From: Sulfuricella sp.
GTDB taxonomy: Bacteria > Pseudomonadota > Gammaproteobacteria > Burkholderiales > Sulfuricellaceae
Assembly (NCBI GenBank): GCA_028714315.1
Contig: JAQTMN010000004.1
Location: 1-64,000 of the forward strand
Length of the DNA stretch: 64,000 bases
Direction: 5' to 3'
Shown here one piece after another: positions 26,311-35,271 of this stretch. Each line of letters starts with the position of its first letter. Positions within the stretch are counted from its first letter, which is position 1. The notes beneath the pieces were generated by a model. That model saw nothing but the letters and a program-made list of their open reading frames with translations, was not told where the DNA came from and did not search any database. The position numbers and the translations under genes were made by a program.

Positions 26311-26457
26311 GGTCATGGCGAATCGCCGTTCCGAATCATGAGGGCGTCCGTTGTGGGTGCGGCTTAAGCCGTACATGTCAGGCTCCACCCGCAAGGAGTG
26401 TCCCCGCCGCGAGCGGCAGCAGAGCTGCTCGCACGGGCGAGAAAGCCTGACCCACAA
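26311..26457. repeat. Long family C repeat
   Basis: Contains tgtgggtgcggcttaagccg, cacccgcaaggagtgtcccc, gctgctcgcacgggcgagaa and gcctgacccacaa. Most of it recurs inside the peptide-transporter ATPase gene at 57850-57980. Confidence 0.9.
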
Positions 26458-26490
26458 GCCACCCATGGCGGCTGCACCCACAAGGAAGCC

Positions 26491-26572
26491 GTAGCCCGTA
26501 TGAAGCGTAGCGGAATGCGGGGTGATGGCCTGAGAAATGATCCCGGATTCCGCGTTGCTCTATCCGGGCTAC
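26491..26572. repeat. Palindromic repeat, family J (gtagcccgtatgaagcgtag)
   Basis: gtagcccg at the left and ctatccgggctac at the right as inverted ends, with ggaatgcggg / cccggattcc inside. Families C and J fill the whole 26278-26579 gap. Confidence 0.8.
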
Positions 26573-26579
26573 TCCTGAC

Positions 26580-27038
26580 TCAAGCTATTTTCTCCACTGC
26601 GATCTTGAGTATCACCTTGCGGATAGCGCCCGAACTGACCAACGGCGCATGCGCATCCTCCGGAAAAAACAGGCAGAAAGCGCCGGGCGGTGTGGCGATC
26701 CAGCTGGCCGGCGCGTCCAGGAAGAAGCGGATGTCCTTTTCCGCGCTGTAGTCGGCCACCGGCCGATGGCAGTCGCCCAGCGCCTTCCAGCCCATCTCGT
26801 CCAGTCCGTCCAGCACCAGCTGGATATCGATGTACTTGCGGTGGCATTCCAGCTTGGCCTCTTCGCGGCTGCGGCCGTTGACCGCTTCCACGATCGCGAA
26901 CAGAGCATCGCCCTGGATGGGATGTCGCCCCGGCGCCAGCGATTTGAGATCGGTGTCGCGCAGGAAGGCGAAGGCGGCCGGAAACAGCGGATGCAGGCCC
27001 GCGTAGCGGTCGGCGTTGGCGAGGGTATCGAAAATCAT
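26580..27038 (-). CDS. YhcH/YjgK/YiaL (DUF386) family protein
   Basis: A 152-residue cupin-like protein of the YhcH/YjgK/YiaL family. It shows MIFDTLANADRYAGLHPLF, CHRKYIDIQLVLDGLDEMGW, YSAEKDIRFFLDAPASWIA and FFPEDAHAPLV, the last two carrying family metal-binding-type residues. Relatives act in sialic-acid or other sugar catabolism, proposed as sugar anomerases, but there is no sugar operon here, so the substrate is open. It stands alone. Confidence 0.85.
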   Translation of the reverse strand: MIFDTLANADRYAGLHPLFPAAFAFLRDTDLKSLAPGRHPIQGDALFAIVEAVNGRSREEAKLECHRKYIDIQLVLDGLDEMGWKALGDCHRPVADYSAEKDIRFFLDAPASWIATPPGAFCLFFPEDAHAPLVSSGAIRKVILKIAVEKIA

Positions 27039-27100
27039 AATGGTCTCTTTGGTTTTTTCCGCGAAAGTAAATGCCCCAGGTAAGCGCGAATATGCACATA

Positions 27101-27168
27101 AGCCCCTCTCCCGCAGGCGGGAGAGGGGTTGGGGTGAGGGACTTTGCGCATGGTCAACGCTGTGTTAA
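27101..27168. repeat. Family D palindrome with its tail
   Basis: agcccctctcccgcaggcgg followed by gagaggggttggggtgaggg and gcgcatggtcaacgctgtg. Confidence 0.85.
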
Positions 27169-27193
27169 TCGGCGGCTAATTTTATTTTTTGGC

Positions 27194-28993
27194 TTAAGCC
27201 GCTTCCGCCTCCGCCTGCTGTTGCAGCGCCCACATCGTGGCGTATACGCCGTTCATGGCTAGCAATTCCGGGTGGCGTCCGCGCTCGACGATGCGGCCGG
27301 CTTCCATGACCAGGATCTCGTCCGCCTCGACCACGGTGGAAAGCCGGTGCGCAATGATGAGGCTGGTGCGGCTCCTGGCGATTTCGATGAGCTCGGCCTG
27401 GATGGCTTTTTCGGTTTTGGTGTCGAGCGCGGAGGTGGCTTCGTCCAGGATCAAAATCACCGGATTCTTCAGCAGGGTGCGGGCAATGGCGACGCGCTGC
27501 TTTTCGCCGCCCGAGAGCTTCAGGCCGCGTTCTCCGACGACAGAGTCCCAGCCTTGCGGTAGGCTCTCGATAAAGTCCAGGATGTGCGCGGCGCGGGCGG
27601 CATCGACGATTTCGTCGTGGGTGGCGTCGGGGCGGCCGTAGGCGATGTTGTAGTAGATGCTGTCGTTGAACAGCACGGTATCCTGCGGCACCACGCCGAT
27701 GGCGGCGCGCAGGCTGTCCTGCGTGACGTGGCGGATATCCTGGCCGTCGATGCGGATGCTGCCTTGATTCGTGTCGTAGAAGCGGAACAGCAGGCGCGCC
27801 AGGGTGGATTTGCCCGCGCCGCTGGCGCCCACGGCGGCCACGGTCTTGCCGGCCGGGATAGTGAAACTCACGTCGTGCAGGATGGGGCGGTCGGGATTGT
27901 AGGCGAAGCCGACTTGATCGAATTTCACCTCGCCGGCCAGCACGTCGAGGGTGCGCGCATCCGGCGCGTCCTCCACTTCCTGCGGGCGCTGGAGCAGGGC
28001 GAACATGCGCTCCACGTCGGTCATCGACTGCTTGATCTCGCGGTACATCACGCCGAGGAAGCTCAGCGGCTGGAACATCTGCAACAGGTAGGCGTTGACC
28101 ATCACCAGATCGCCCAGCGTGAGCGTGCCCGCCACCACGCCATGTGCCGCGCGCAGCACCATCAGCGTGACGCCGATGGCGATGGTGCCGGCCTGGGCCG
28201 CATTGAGCAGGCCGAGCGAGCGCTGGGATTGCAGCGCGACCCGCTCCCATTCCGCCAGGCTGGCGTCGTAGCGCGCCGCCTCGTAGCGCTCGTTGCCGAA
28301 ATATTTCACGGTTTCGTAGTTGAGCAGGCTGTCGATGGCGCGGCCGTAAGCTTCCGAGTCCAGCGTGTTGGCGCGGCGGACGAACTGGGTGCGCCAGTCG
28401 GTAATGATCACCGTGAACACGATATACGCCGCCAGCGTGAGCAGCGTGATCAGCCCGAATACCCAGTCCAGCTTGACCAGCAGGATGACGGCCACCATCA
28501 GGATTTCCAGCACGGTGGGCGTGATGCGGAACAGCAGATACCCCACCAGGCTGGAGATGGCTTTCGAGCCGCGCTCTATGTCGCGGGTGATGCCGCCGGT
28601 CTGCCGCTCCAGGTGAAAGCGCAGCGACAGGGCATGCAGGCGCTGGAACACCGCCATGCTCACCCGGCGCATGGCGCGCTGCGTGACCTTGCCGAACACC
28701 ACGTCGCGCATGTCGGCGAAAGTCGTGCTGGCAAAGCGCAGCAGGCCGTAGCCGACGATCAGCGCCAGCGGCAGGACCAGATCGGCGCGCGACTTGTCCA
28801 GCGCGTCGATGATTTCCTTCAGCACCAGCGGCACCATCACTGCCGCCAGTTTGGCGCCGACCAGCAGCGCCAGCGCCATCAGCACCCGTCCGCGAAACTC
28901 CCACAAGTACGGGAACAGGCGGCCGACCGAACGCACGTCGGCATGGCCGGGCTGGGGCAGCGTTCTGAAACGGGAATGCGCGGAATGGGGCAT
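27194..28993 (-). CDS. Atm1-like ABC exporter (fused membrane and ATPase domains)
   Basis: A 599-residue half-transporter: six-helix membrane domain at about 35-320 and ATPase at 355-590. The ATPase is intact: Walker A GASGAGKST, Q-loop VPQDTVLFN, signature LSGGEKQR, Walker B VILILDEATSALD and H-loop IIAHRLSTV. YETVKYFGNE and LNYETVKYF are typical of the Atm1/HMT1 (glutathione or glutathione-persulfide exporting) branch. It probably homodimerises in the inner membrane. The gene stands alone; the stretch downstream holds only a family D repeat. Confidence 0.9.
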   Translation of the reverse strand: MPHSAHSRFRTLPQPGHADVRSVGRLFPYLWEFRGRVLMALALLVGAKLAAVMVPLVLKEIIDALDKSRADLVLPLALIVGYGLLRFASTTFADMRDVVFGKVTQRAMRRVSMAVFQRLHALSLRFHLERQTGGITRDIERGSKAISSLVGYLLFRITPTVLEILMVAVILLVKLDWVFGLITLLTLAAYIVFTVIITDWRTQFVRRANTLDSEAYGRAIDSLLNYETVKYFGNERYEAARYDASLAEWERVALQSQRSLGLLNAAQAGTIAIGVTLMVLRAAHGVVAGTLTLGDLVMVNAYLLQMFQPLSFLGVMYREIKQSMTDVERMFALLQRPQEVEDAPDARTLDVLAGEVKFDQVGFAYNPDRPILHDVSFTIPAGKTVAAVGASGAGKSTLARLLFRFYDTNQGSIRIDGQDIRHVTQDSLRAAIGVVPQDTVLFNDSIYYNIAYGRPDATHDEIVDAARAAHILDFIESLPQGWDSVVGERGLKLSGGEKQRVAIARTLLKNPVILILDEATSALDTKTEKAIQAELIEIARSRTSLIIAHRLSTVVEADEILVMEAGRIVERGRHPELLAMNGVYATMWALQQQAEAEAA

Positions 28994-29138
28994 CGGGTGG
29001 ATTGGGGCTGGGCTAGCTTGCTATTTTACTTGGGTGGGGTGGTTCGCGAAATTTGTTTATAGCGCAATACCCGTTCCCCCGGAGAGGTTTTCCCTCATCA
29101 CCCTTTCCACGTTGCTGGAGAAATATGAACTCGATTTG

Positions 29139-30737
29139 CTACTCGAAGAGTTGTCCCTGCGCCTGAATGTTCAATTCGAGTTCCGGCCAGAGATCGACGA
29201 AAGATGCCGCGGAAATGCGCGCCAGTTCGCGTGGCTCTATCTTGTTCAATCCGCCGCCGTAAACCCGGCCTTCGCCCCGAAGTTCATGGCCGGTAACCCG
29301 CCCGAGCAAGGCATGAACAGTTTCCGCCCGGTCGGGGTGACGGCGAAGCATCGCCGCGAGGCCATTCTGTGCATATAGCATCAGGTAGAGATTGGTTCCA
29401 ATCGCCCGCGAGCGATTCCAGATAAAGCGGAACGGCTGCTTGTCGTTCGAACCTCGGCCCATGTAGGTGCAGAGGAATGGGGCGGGTTCCCGGCGTTCCT
29501 GCTTGTACCATGGGTTGCGCTTGCCGATCAGATAGCCGTCCATAATGCCGGGCGGCCGGTCGGTTTGCAGGTATTCCCAAAGCGCAGGATACTGGGCCTC
29601 GACCATTGGTTCGGGCAGGTCGCAGTCGATCACGCACAGCTGGCGGTCAATGAGGGGATAGCCGTCATCATCGGCGTCGATGGTTGTAGTTTTCAAGTGC
29701 CGCGGGCTGGGAAGGATCGGGCGGAGGTACTTGCCGGGGAGTCCGCGGCGCTTCGCGTCGGCGCGGTCGATGACGAAAAATTTGTTGCAGCCGGTGGCGA
29801 TGCCGCGCTGCACGCGGAAGAAGTCGCCCAGTGTAGGGCCTTTGCCATCGCTGACCGTGTGCCGGTCGTTCTTGGCGTGACTTGGGTACGCTGTCCACTT
29901 GCGGGAATCTCGCAATCGTTCAAGTCGGATATGATCGCGGGCGTGCGGCTCGGCCAGAGTGCCGCCAAAGGTGAATTCGACGGCATGATCCGCGGCTGGC
30001 GGGGTCTTGCGGAACACCAGCACGACCGACGACACCAGTGCGTCGCCGAACTGGACATCGTCGGGATCAAAGCGGTGAGCGCGGAGAAGCGTTACGCTGC
30101 CAGTCAGGAAATTTCTTAGCGCCGCGCCATAGTTCACGTCCATGAACTCGGACGGGATAAGCCAGGCGGCGATCCCATCATTTTTCATCCATGCCGTGGC
30201 GATCAAAAGGAAATAGACATACAGCCCCGCAAGGCCGTTGACCTCGACTCCGGCCATCTGGAATGCGAGGCTGCGCAGGCGTTCCTTGTATTCCCGGTCC
30301 AGGTGGTGGTGGCGGACGTAGGGAGGGTTCGCCAGGATGACGTTGGGCGCAGGTGGGCATGATCCATTGGCGACGACGCGCATGAAATCGTCCTGCACGA
30401 TCTCGAGCCCCTTAGTGGCCCACAGATTGCGAGCGGCGTCGGCAAACGCGGGATCGAGTTCTACGCCGATGGCGCTGTCGATCCGTTTGTGGCCGAAAAC
30501 CGCGAGCGCGGCGGAAAAAAAGCTGCCCGAACCGACCGATGGATCGGCGAAGCGGATGCTGTCATGACCCCGGCCAATCAGCGATTCAACGTAGTGCGCG
30601 ATATCGACGGCGAGGGCATGAGGCGTTGCAAATTGGCCAAGCCGATTTCGTTCCGCAGCCGGCTTGCGCGCGTCGATATCCACCTGGATAGCTTGGCGGC
30701 GCGCCTCGAGCTGGCAGGTGTCGTAAGCGATTGTCAT
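29139..30737 (-). CDS. N6-adenine DNA methyltransferase of a XamI-like RM system
   Basis: A 532-residue class I methyltransferase of the Eco57I/TaqI-like gamma group. SAM-binding motif I is FADPSVGSGSFF, an acidic motif II follows (GVELDPAF), and the catalytic motif IV is NPPY in VILANPPYVRHHHLD. The C-terminal half (from about 290) is a target-recognition region with TLGDFFRVQRGIATGCNKFF. It starts 4 bp after the stop of the upstream restriction gene on the same strand, so the two are an operon with R before M. Recognition site likely that of the XamI family (GTCGAC), which is inference from the partner. Confidence 0.85.
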   Translation of the reverse strand: MTIAYDTCQLEARRQAIQVDIDARKPAAERNRLGQFATPHALAVDIAHYVESLIGRGHDSIRFADPSVGSGSFFSAALAVFGHKRIDSAIGVELDPAFADAARNLWATKGLEIVQDDFMRVVANGSCPPAPNVILANPPYVRHHHLDREYKERLRSLAFQMAGVEVNGLAGLYVYFLLIATAWMKNDGIAAWLIPSEFMDVNYGAALRNFLTGSVTLLRAHRFDPDDVQFGDALVSSVVLVFRKTPPAADHAVEFTFGGTLAEPHARDHIRLERLRDSRKWTAYPSHAKNDRHTVSDGKGPTLGDFFRVQRGIATGCNKFFVIDRADAKRRGLPGKYLRPILPSPRHLKTTTIDADDDGYPLIDRQLCVIDCDLPEPMVEAQYPALWEYLQTDRPPGIMDGYLIGKRNPWYKQERREPAPFLCTYMGRGSNDKQPFRFIWNRSRAIGTNLYLMLYAQNGLAAMLRRHPDRAETVHALLGRVTGHELRGEGRVYGGGLNKIEPRELARISAASFVDLWPELELNIQAQGQLFE

Positions 30738-30741
30738 GCGC

Positions 30742-31698
30742 TTACAACCTCAGCTTTGCAAGATCGTCGATTCGATGCTCCCACACCCAATCGATGCCTT
30801 CGGCCGCTTCATAGCCCAGGTAGTCGCTGCCGAAATAGCCGCAAAGGAACAAGACGAAAGAGACAGTTTCGCCATAAGCCGTTTGAAGCTGGTGTATCTT
30901 GGTGGCTTCTTCCTTGCGCCGCTTGTTGGTATTGGTGAAGTCCCCTGCCGACTTGGCTTCGATCAGGATAGGCAGTCGATCTTTGCGCAGCTTCTTGGGC
31001 TGGATCACTACGTCAACCGGGATGTTTACCTTGAGCGACTTGCCGACCGCGAGGTTCATGCGGAACGTATACGTCCCAGCTTCCATTCCGGTCAGAAGCT
31101 TTCCGCCCGGATGGGCTTGCTTTCGGTAACCTCTGGCGTCCAGCCAATCGCCCAATAATTTGAGCTGCCTTTGCTCCTGGGCGTTGCGGACGATGGGGTT
31201 GGCCACGGCGCTGCATAAGCGGTCGGCAACGATTGTCGACGCGCGGTCGCGCTCATGATCGGTCGGGTCCTTCGCGGCGTTCAGCCACGGGAAAATGTCA
31301 CGGTCCAGCAGCCTGGAAACGATGCGGCAGAGTTTGCCCAATTCCGTATCCAAATCGGCGGCGTTCATTCTGGCGGGAAGCTTGCCATTTTCCATTCGCC
31401 CGACCAGATTCCTGCTCGCATCGGCCAGGCCGATCAAGCGATCGACCGCCAGCGGTGGGGCGGTGCACATGCGCAGTGTCGGTAGAGCGCCCGGATTGTT
31501 TTTGAGCGTTGCGGCGTCAATGTTGCGCAAATCATTCGTGGCGAGCAGCGCCGCCTTGACATGCCCGGTCGTTTGCACGCGCGTGGAACGGAATGCCCCC
31601 GGCGCGAAGCGCATGAACCATTGGTTGAACTGGTCGACGGAAGCCGCGATATCGGCTTTCCAGAGGTGGGGCTTGTCCGCGTTGATACGTCTAGCCAT
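30742..31698 (-). CDS. XamI-like type II restriction endonuclease
   Basis: A 318-residue protein resembling the XamI restriction enzyme family, judged by the N-terminal KADIAASVDQFNQWFMRFAPGAFR and overall length. A PD-(D/E)XK-like core is visible near the C-terminus: VDVVIQPKK followed by LPILIEAKSAGDF (E-A-K). Pairing with the adjacent adenine methyltransferase supports the call. It is translated first in the operon, so control of methylation before restriction must come from elsewhere; no C-protein gene is seen. Confidence 0.8.
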   Translation of the reverse strand: MARRINADKPHLWKADIAASVDQFNQWFMRFAPGAFRSTRVQTTGHVKAALLATNDLRNIDAATLKNNPGALPTLRMCTAPPLAVDRLIGLADASRNLVGRMENGKLPARMNAADLDTELGKLCRIVSRLLDRDIFPWLNAAKDPTDHERDRASTIVADRLCSAVANPIVRNAQEQRQLKLLGDWLDARGYRKQAHPGGKLLTGMEAGTYTFRMNLAVGKSLKVNIPVDVVIQPKKLRKDRLPILIEAKSAGDFTNTNKRRKEEATKIHQLQTAYGETVSFVLFLCGYFGSDYLGYEAAEGIDWVWEHRIDDLAKLRL

Positions 31699-31796
31699 TA
31701 TGATTGCATTCGGTTATCGGGACGGGCTTCGGTTGTTTTGAGCATGCTCGCATGTTACTGGGTTTCCGTTAAAACTTGCTCGATATTTTGACGGAA

Positions 31797-31836
31797 TCGA
31801 ATCGACAAATCCACCGGCCCGGCAGGAAGTCCTCGG
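31797..31836 (-). other. Short duplicate of the nadC 3' end
   Basis: Minus strand reads PVDLSIRFRQ, against AVDLSMRFGQ at the end of nadC; the core ggtggatttgtcgat is identical in both. It lies on the far side of the yefM-yoeB pair from nadC and in the same orientation, suggesting that the toxin-antitoxin pair arrived next to nadC with a duplicated end. Confidence 0.45.
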
Positions 31837-31887
31837 TAGTTTTCATTCGAAATGACCTCTTGTCTTTCAACATGCGACAATCTAAAC

Positions 31888-31895
31888 TTGTACAA
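31888..31895 (+). promoter_or_regulatory. Putative YefM operator (TTGTACAA)
   Basis: The palindrome ttgtacaa lies 22 bp before the yefM start. Characterised yefM-yoeB operators have a TGTACA core, so it is a plausible autoregulation site. No clear second palindrome is seen. Confidence 0.5.
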
Positions 31896-31917
31896 CAAAT
31901 TGAACAGGTATTGAGTC

Positions 31918-32172
31918 ATGCGCGTAGTGAATTTCTCCGAGGCTCGCAACAGCCTCAAAAACGTCATCGATCAGGTGATCGACGATGCCGACTATACGGT
32001 TATCGCGCGGCGCGATGCGCCCGATGCGGTGGTGATGTCGCTCGATACGTTCAACAGCCTGATGGAGACGGTTCATCTGCTGAAGACCCCCGCCAACGCG
32101 GCCCACCTGGCGCGTTCCATCGAACAGTACCGCCAAGGCAAGGTGACCCGGCAAGGATTGGAGGATGCCTAG
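31918..32172 (+). CDS. yefM: Antitoxin YefM (Phd/YefM family)
   Basis: An 84-residue antitoxin. The N-terminal DNA-binding fold reads MRVVNFSEARNSLKNVIDQV, followed by DAVVMSLDTFNSLMETVHLL, both diagnostic. The C-terminal part, DA-rich and disordered, would wrap the toxin. It overlaps yoeB by 8 bp, so the two are translationally coupled, and a TGTACA-type palindrome lies upstream for autorepression. Confidence 0.92.
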   Translation: MRVVNFSEARNSLKNVIDQVIDDADYTVIARRDAPDAVVMSLDTFNSLMETVHLLKTPANAAHLARSIEQYRQGKVTRQGLEDA

Positions 32173-32428
32173 CCTTCTCACCTGGACGCTGGCGGCCTGG
32201 GAGGATTACCAGTACTGGCAGGGACAGGATCGAAAGACCTTGAAGCGAATCAACAGCCTGATTCAGGATTGCATGCGCGAGCCCTTCGCAGGCATCGGCA
32301 AACCCGAGCCGCTCAGGGAAAATCTCTCGGGATTTTGGTCCCGGCGCATCGACGAGGCCAACCGCTTGATATATCGGGTCGATGGAGAAGATCTGGTGAT
32401 TATCGCTTGTCGCTATCACTACGCCTGA
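32165..32428 (+). CDS. yoeB: Toxin YoeB (RelE-superfamily mRNA interferase)
   Basis: An 87-residue ribosome-dependent mRNA interferase. Conserved features: WTLAAWEDYQYWQGQDRKTLKRINSLI, KPEPLRENLSGFWSRRID and the C-terminal CRYHY, which carry the YoeB catalytic Glu, Arg and His/Tyr. It cleaves mRNA at the ribosomal A site until bound by YefM. Its last 10 bp overlap the 3' end of the convergent nadC, an unusually tight join that supports insertion of the pair beside nadC. Confidence 0.93.
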   Translation: MPSLLTWTLAAWEDYQYWQGQDRKTLKRINSLIQDCMREPFAGIGKPEPLRENLSGFWSRRIDEANRLIYRVDGEDLVIIACRYHYA

Positions 32429-33267
32429 CCAAACCGCATCGACAAATCCACCGCCCTGATATCCTTGGTCAGGCTGCCCACGGAGATGCGGTGTACGCCG
32501 GTTTCGGCCACTGCGCGCACGGTTTCGAGGGTGATGCCGCCGGAGGCTTCGAGTTCCGCGCTTGAGCCGGCGCGTTTGACGGCGTCGCGCAGCATGGCGA
32601 GGTCGAAGTTGTCGAGCAGGATCAGCCGGGCGCCGGCTGCGAGCGCTTGTTCGAGTTCGTCCGGATTCTCCACCTCGATCTGGATCGTCGTGCCGGGCGG
32701 CGCGATGGTTCTGGCCTGTTCCAGCGCTTGGCGGATGCCGCCGGCCGCCATGATGTGGTTCTCCTTGATCAGGATGCCGTCGTAGAGCCCCGTGCGCTGG
32801 TTGTCGCCGCCGCCGCAGCGGACCGCGTATTTCTGCGCCAGGCGCAGCCCCGGCAGGGTCTTGCGGGTATCCATGATGCGCGCGCCGGTGCCGGCGACTT
32901 CTTCGACGTAGCGCCGCGTAAGGGTGGCGCTGGCGGAGAGGGTTTGCAGGAAATTCAGCGCCGGGCGTTCTGCGCTGAGCAGCGCGCGGGCCTGGCCGCG
33001 GATTTCGCACAAGGTCTGGTTGGGCCGGACCGCGTCGCCGTCGTGCGCCTGCCAGACGATCTCCACCTCCGGGTCCAGCTTGCGGAAGCACGCCTCGAAC
33101 CACGCGGCGCCGCACAGCACCGCGGCCTCCCGGCTGATGACCGTCGCCCTGCCGGCGGCGTCGGCAGGAATCAGTTGCGCGGTGAGGTCGCCGCTGCCGA
33201 TGTCTTCGGCCAGGGCGATGTCGATATTCTGGCGGATGGCGGCGGCCAGTTCGTCGAGAGAGGGCAT
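32419..33267 (-). CDS. nadC: Nicotinate-nucleotide pyrophosphorylase (carboxylating)
   Basis: A 282-residue quinolinate phosphoribosyltransferase of the de novo NAD pathway (quinolinate + PRPP to nicotinate mononucleotide + CO2). Signatures: LAEDIGSGDLTAQLIP, SAERPALNFLQTLSASAT, DTRKTLPGLRLAQKYAVRCGGGDNQRTGLYDGILIKENHI, and ELEASGGITLETVRAVAETGVHRISVGSLT. The full length is present. Its 3' end overlaps yoeB from the other strand. nadA and nadB are not in the window. Confidence 0.95.
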   Translation of the reverse strand: MPSLDELAAAIRQNIDIALAEDIGSGDLTAQLIPADAAGRATVISREAAVLCGAAWFEACFRKLDPEVEIVWQAHDGDAVRPNQTLCEIRGQARALLSAERPALNFLQTLSASATLTRRYVEEVAGTGARIMDTRKTLPGLRLAQKYAVRCGGGDNQRTGLYDGILIKENHIMAAGGIRQALEQARTIAPPGTTIQIEVENPDELEQALAAGARLILLDNFDLAMLRDAVKRAGSSAELEASGGITLETVRAVAETGVHRISVGSLTKDIRAVDLSMRFGQA

Positions 33268-33465
33268 GGATGATCTTTCGGCCGGTTTTTACTGTATGTT
33301 TGGTCTTTAATGAATCAGAGAACGAATGTATCGTTCCGGAATCATAGGATGGCATGCGAAATTCAATTATACCTTCAACCCCGCCCGCCACGGCGCAGGC
33401 ATTCCATCTGGAAATGCCGCGCGGTGCCGCTGTTTTTTATTCAGGTAGAATGAGTTAGTTATCCC

Positions 33466-34593
33466 ATGGTCGATCTGGCGCGCAAGAATCTTCTCCACGA
33501 CAAGCTGCGGTTCGTCATCACCGTTTCGGGGGTGGCGTTCGCCGTGACGCTGATTTTCGTGCAGATCGGCCTGTTCGGCGGCTTGCTGGACAACGCCTCG
33601 GTGACCATCGACCATCTCGACGCGGATGTCTGGGTGACGTCGAGCAAGACGCCCAATATCGATTTCGCCCATCTTTTCCCCGAAACATCGGTGCAGCGGG
33701 TGCGCTCCGTGCCGGGCGTGGCGCGCGCCGACAACCTGATCGTGTCGTTCATGTTCATCTCGCTACCCAACGGCGCGCGCGAGAATATCGAGGTCTACGC
33801 GCTGGAGGATTTCAACCGCTGGCATTTTCCCTGGAACGTGGTGCAGGGCAACCTGGACGACTTGCGGCGCGGGCGCTATTTCTTTCTCGACGAGTCGGCT
33901 GCCCGGCGTTTCGGGCCGTTCGCGGTGGGCGAATACCGCGAGGTGCTCGACTATCGCCTGAAGATCATCGGCACCACGCGCGAGGCCTTGTCGTTCACCA
34001 CCACGCCGATCGGGTTCATGGATTACCGCATCGCGCAAACCCTGCTCGGGCGGGAGTGGGTCGGGCGGACCACCTACATCGTGGCGAAACTCGCGCCCGG
34101 CGCCGATGCCAAGGCGGTCAAGGCGGAAATCCAGCGCCGCCTGCCGCACAACGACGTCTACACTACGGCGGAATGGTCGCGGCAGTCGCGCTCCTACTGG
34201 GTGGACAGCACCGGCATCGGCTTCAACATGTTTATGACGGTGCTGCTGGGCGGCTTGGTGGGCATCGTGATCGTGGCGCAGACGCTGTATACCTCGACCA
34301 TGGAACACCTGAAGGAATTCGGCACGGTCAAGGCGATCGGCGGCAGCAATGGCGACATCTACAAGATCCTCGCCGAACAGGCGGTGATCTCGGCGGTGGT
34401 GGGCTACGTGCTCGGCCTGATCCCGGCTTTCGCGCTGGTTCCGGCGATGGCGAAGGGCGGCCTCAAGCTCGTCATCACCCCGGAACTGATGTTGGCGGTG
34501 TTTGTCGGCACCGTGGCGATGTGCCTGCTGGCGGCGATGGTCTCGTTCCGCAAGGTGGCGACCATCGACCCGGCGCTGGTGTTCCGCGGGTAG
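33466..34593 (+). CDS. DevC-like ABC exporter permease (FtsX/MacB fold)
   Basis: A 375-residue permease: N-terminal helix (RFVITVSGVAFAVTLIFVQIGLF), a large periplasmic domain (residues of about 45-240), and three C-terminal helices (FMTVLLGGLVGIVIVAQTLY, AVISAVVGYVLGLIPAFALV, LAVFVGTVAMCLLAAMV). That layout, and the phrase VAQTLYTSTMEHLKEFGTVKAIG, mark the DevC group of FtsX-like permeases. It is the first of three genes that encode permease, ATPase and membrane-fusion protein, a DevBCA-type tripartite exporter which in cyanobacteria exports glycolipids. The substrate here is unknown. Confidence 0.85.
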   Translation: MVDLARKNLLHDKLRFVITVSGVAFAVTLIFVQIGLFGGLLDNASVTIDHLDADVWVTSSKTPNIDFAHLFPETSVQRVRSVPGVARADNLIVSFMFISLPNGARENIEVYALEDFNRWHFPWNVVQGNLDDLRRGRYFFLDESAARRFGPFAVGEYREVLDYRLKIIGTTREALSFTTTPIGFMDYRIAQTLLGREWVGRTTYIVAKLAPGADAKAVKAEIQRRLPHNDVYTTAEWSRQSRSYWVDSTGIGFNMFMTVLLGGLVGIVIVAQTLYTSTMEHLKEFGTVKAIGGSNGDIYKILAEQAVISAVVGYVLGLIPAFALVPAMAKGGLKLVITPELMLAVFVGTVAMCLLAAMVSFRKVATIDPALVFRG

Positions 34594-34595
34594 CC

Positions 34596-35261
34596 ATGCT
34601 GCTGGAAGCGACCGACATCCACAAGACTTTCCAGGAAGGACGCGAGACGGTGCACGTGTTGAACGGCGTCACGCTGTCGCTCGCGCGTGGCGAAATCGTC
34701 TCGCTGGAGGGGCCGTCCGGCTCGGGCAAGACGACGCTGCTGTCGATCGTCGGCTGCATCCTGACGCCCACTTCCGGGCGGGTGGTGATCGAGCAGCACG
34801 GCGTGAACGCGCAGCATCAGGGCGAGTTGGCGCGGGTGCGCCGCCAGTACATCGGCTTCGTCTTCCAGCAGTTCAACCTGTTCCCCGCGCTGACCGCACT
34901 GGAAAACATCGAGTACGCCCTGAACATCAAGGGCGTGAAAGGCGCGGCGGCGCAGCGCGAGGCACAGCGGGTGTTGGTCGCGGTGGGTCTGGCCGAGCGC
35001 CTGCATTTCCTGCCGCGCGACCTGTCCGGCGGGCAGAAGCAGCGGGTGGCGGTGGCGCGGGCGCTGGCGGGAAATTCGCCGCTGATCCTGGCGGACGAGC
35101 CGACGGCGAACCTGGATTCGGTGACCGGCGGGCAGGTGCTGGAGATGTTCCGCGCGTTGGCGAAACAGGAGAATCGCGGTTTGCTGATCGTCACCCACGA
35201 CCCGAAAGTGCGGGCGGTGGCGGACCGGGTGTTGAAAATCGAGGATGGACGGCTGATATGA
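34596..35261 (+). CDS. DevA-like ABC transporter ATPase
   Basis: A 221-residue ATP-binding subunit of the MacB/LolD/DevA class: Walker A GPSGSGKTT, Q-loop FVFQQFNLFPALTALENIEY, signature LSGGQKQR, Walker B LILADEPTANLDS and H-loop VTHDPKV. The track ORF starts inside the permease gene; ATG at 34596 begins 2 bp after the permease stop and matches the usual N-terminus. It would power the permease encoded upstream. Confidence 0.92.
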   Translation: MLLEATDIHKTFQEGRETVHVLNGVTLSLARGEIVSLEGPSGSGKTTLLSIVGCILTPTSGRVVIEQHGVNAQHQGELARVRRQYIGFVFQQFNLFPALTALENIEYALNIKGVKGAAAQREAQRVLVAVGLAERLHFLPRDLSGGQKQRVAVARALAGNSPLILADEPTANLDSVTGGQVLEMFRALAKQENRGLLIVTHDPKVRAVADRVLKIEDGRLI

Positions 35262-35271
35262 CGAGGTTGAC

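Noticed and set aside
31755-31967. 70-aa minus-strand gene before yefM
   Set aside because: No ribosome site; its only similarity is the short nadC-end duplicate at its C-terminus.
34056-34595. Upstream part of the 401-aa track ORF ending in the DevA-like ATPase
   Set aside because: This part is out of frame with the true permease; the ATPase domain starts at ATG 34596.
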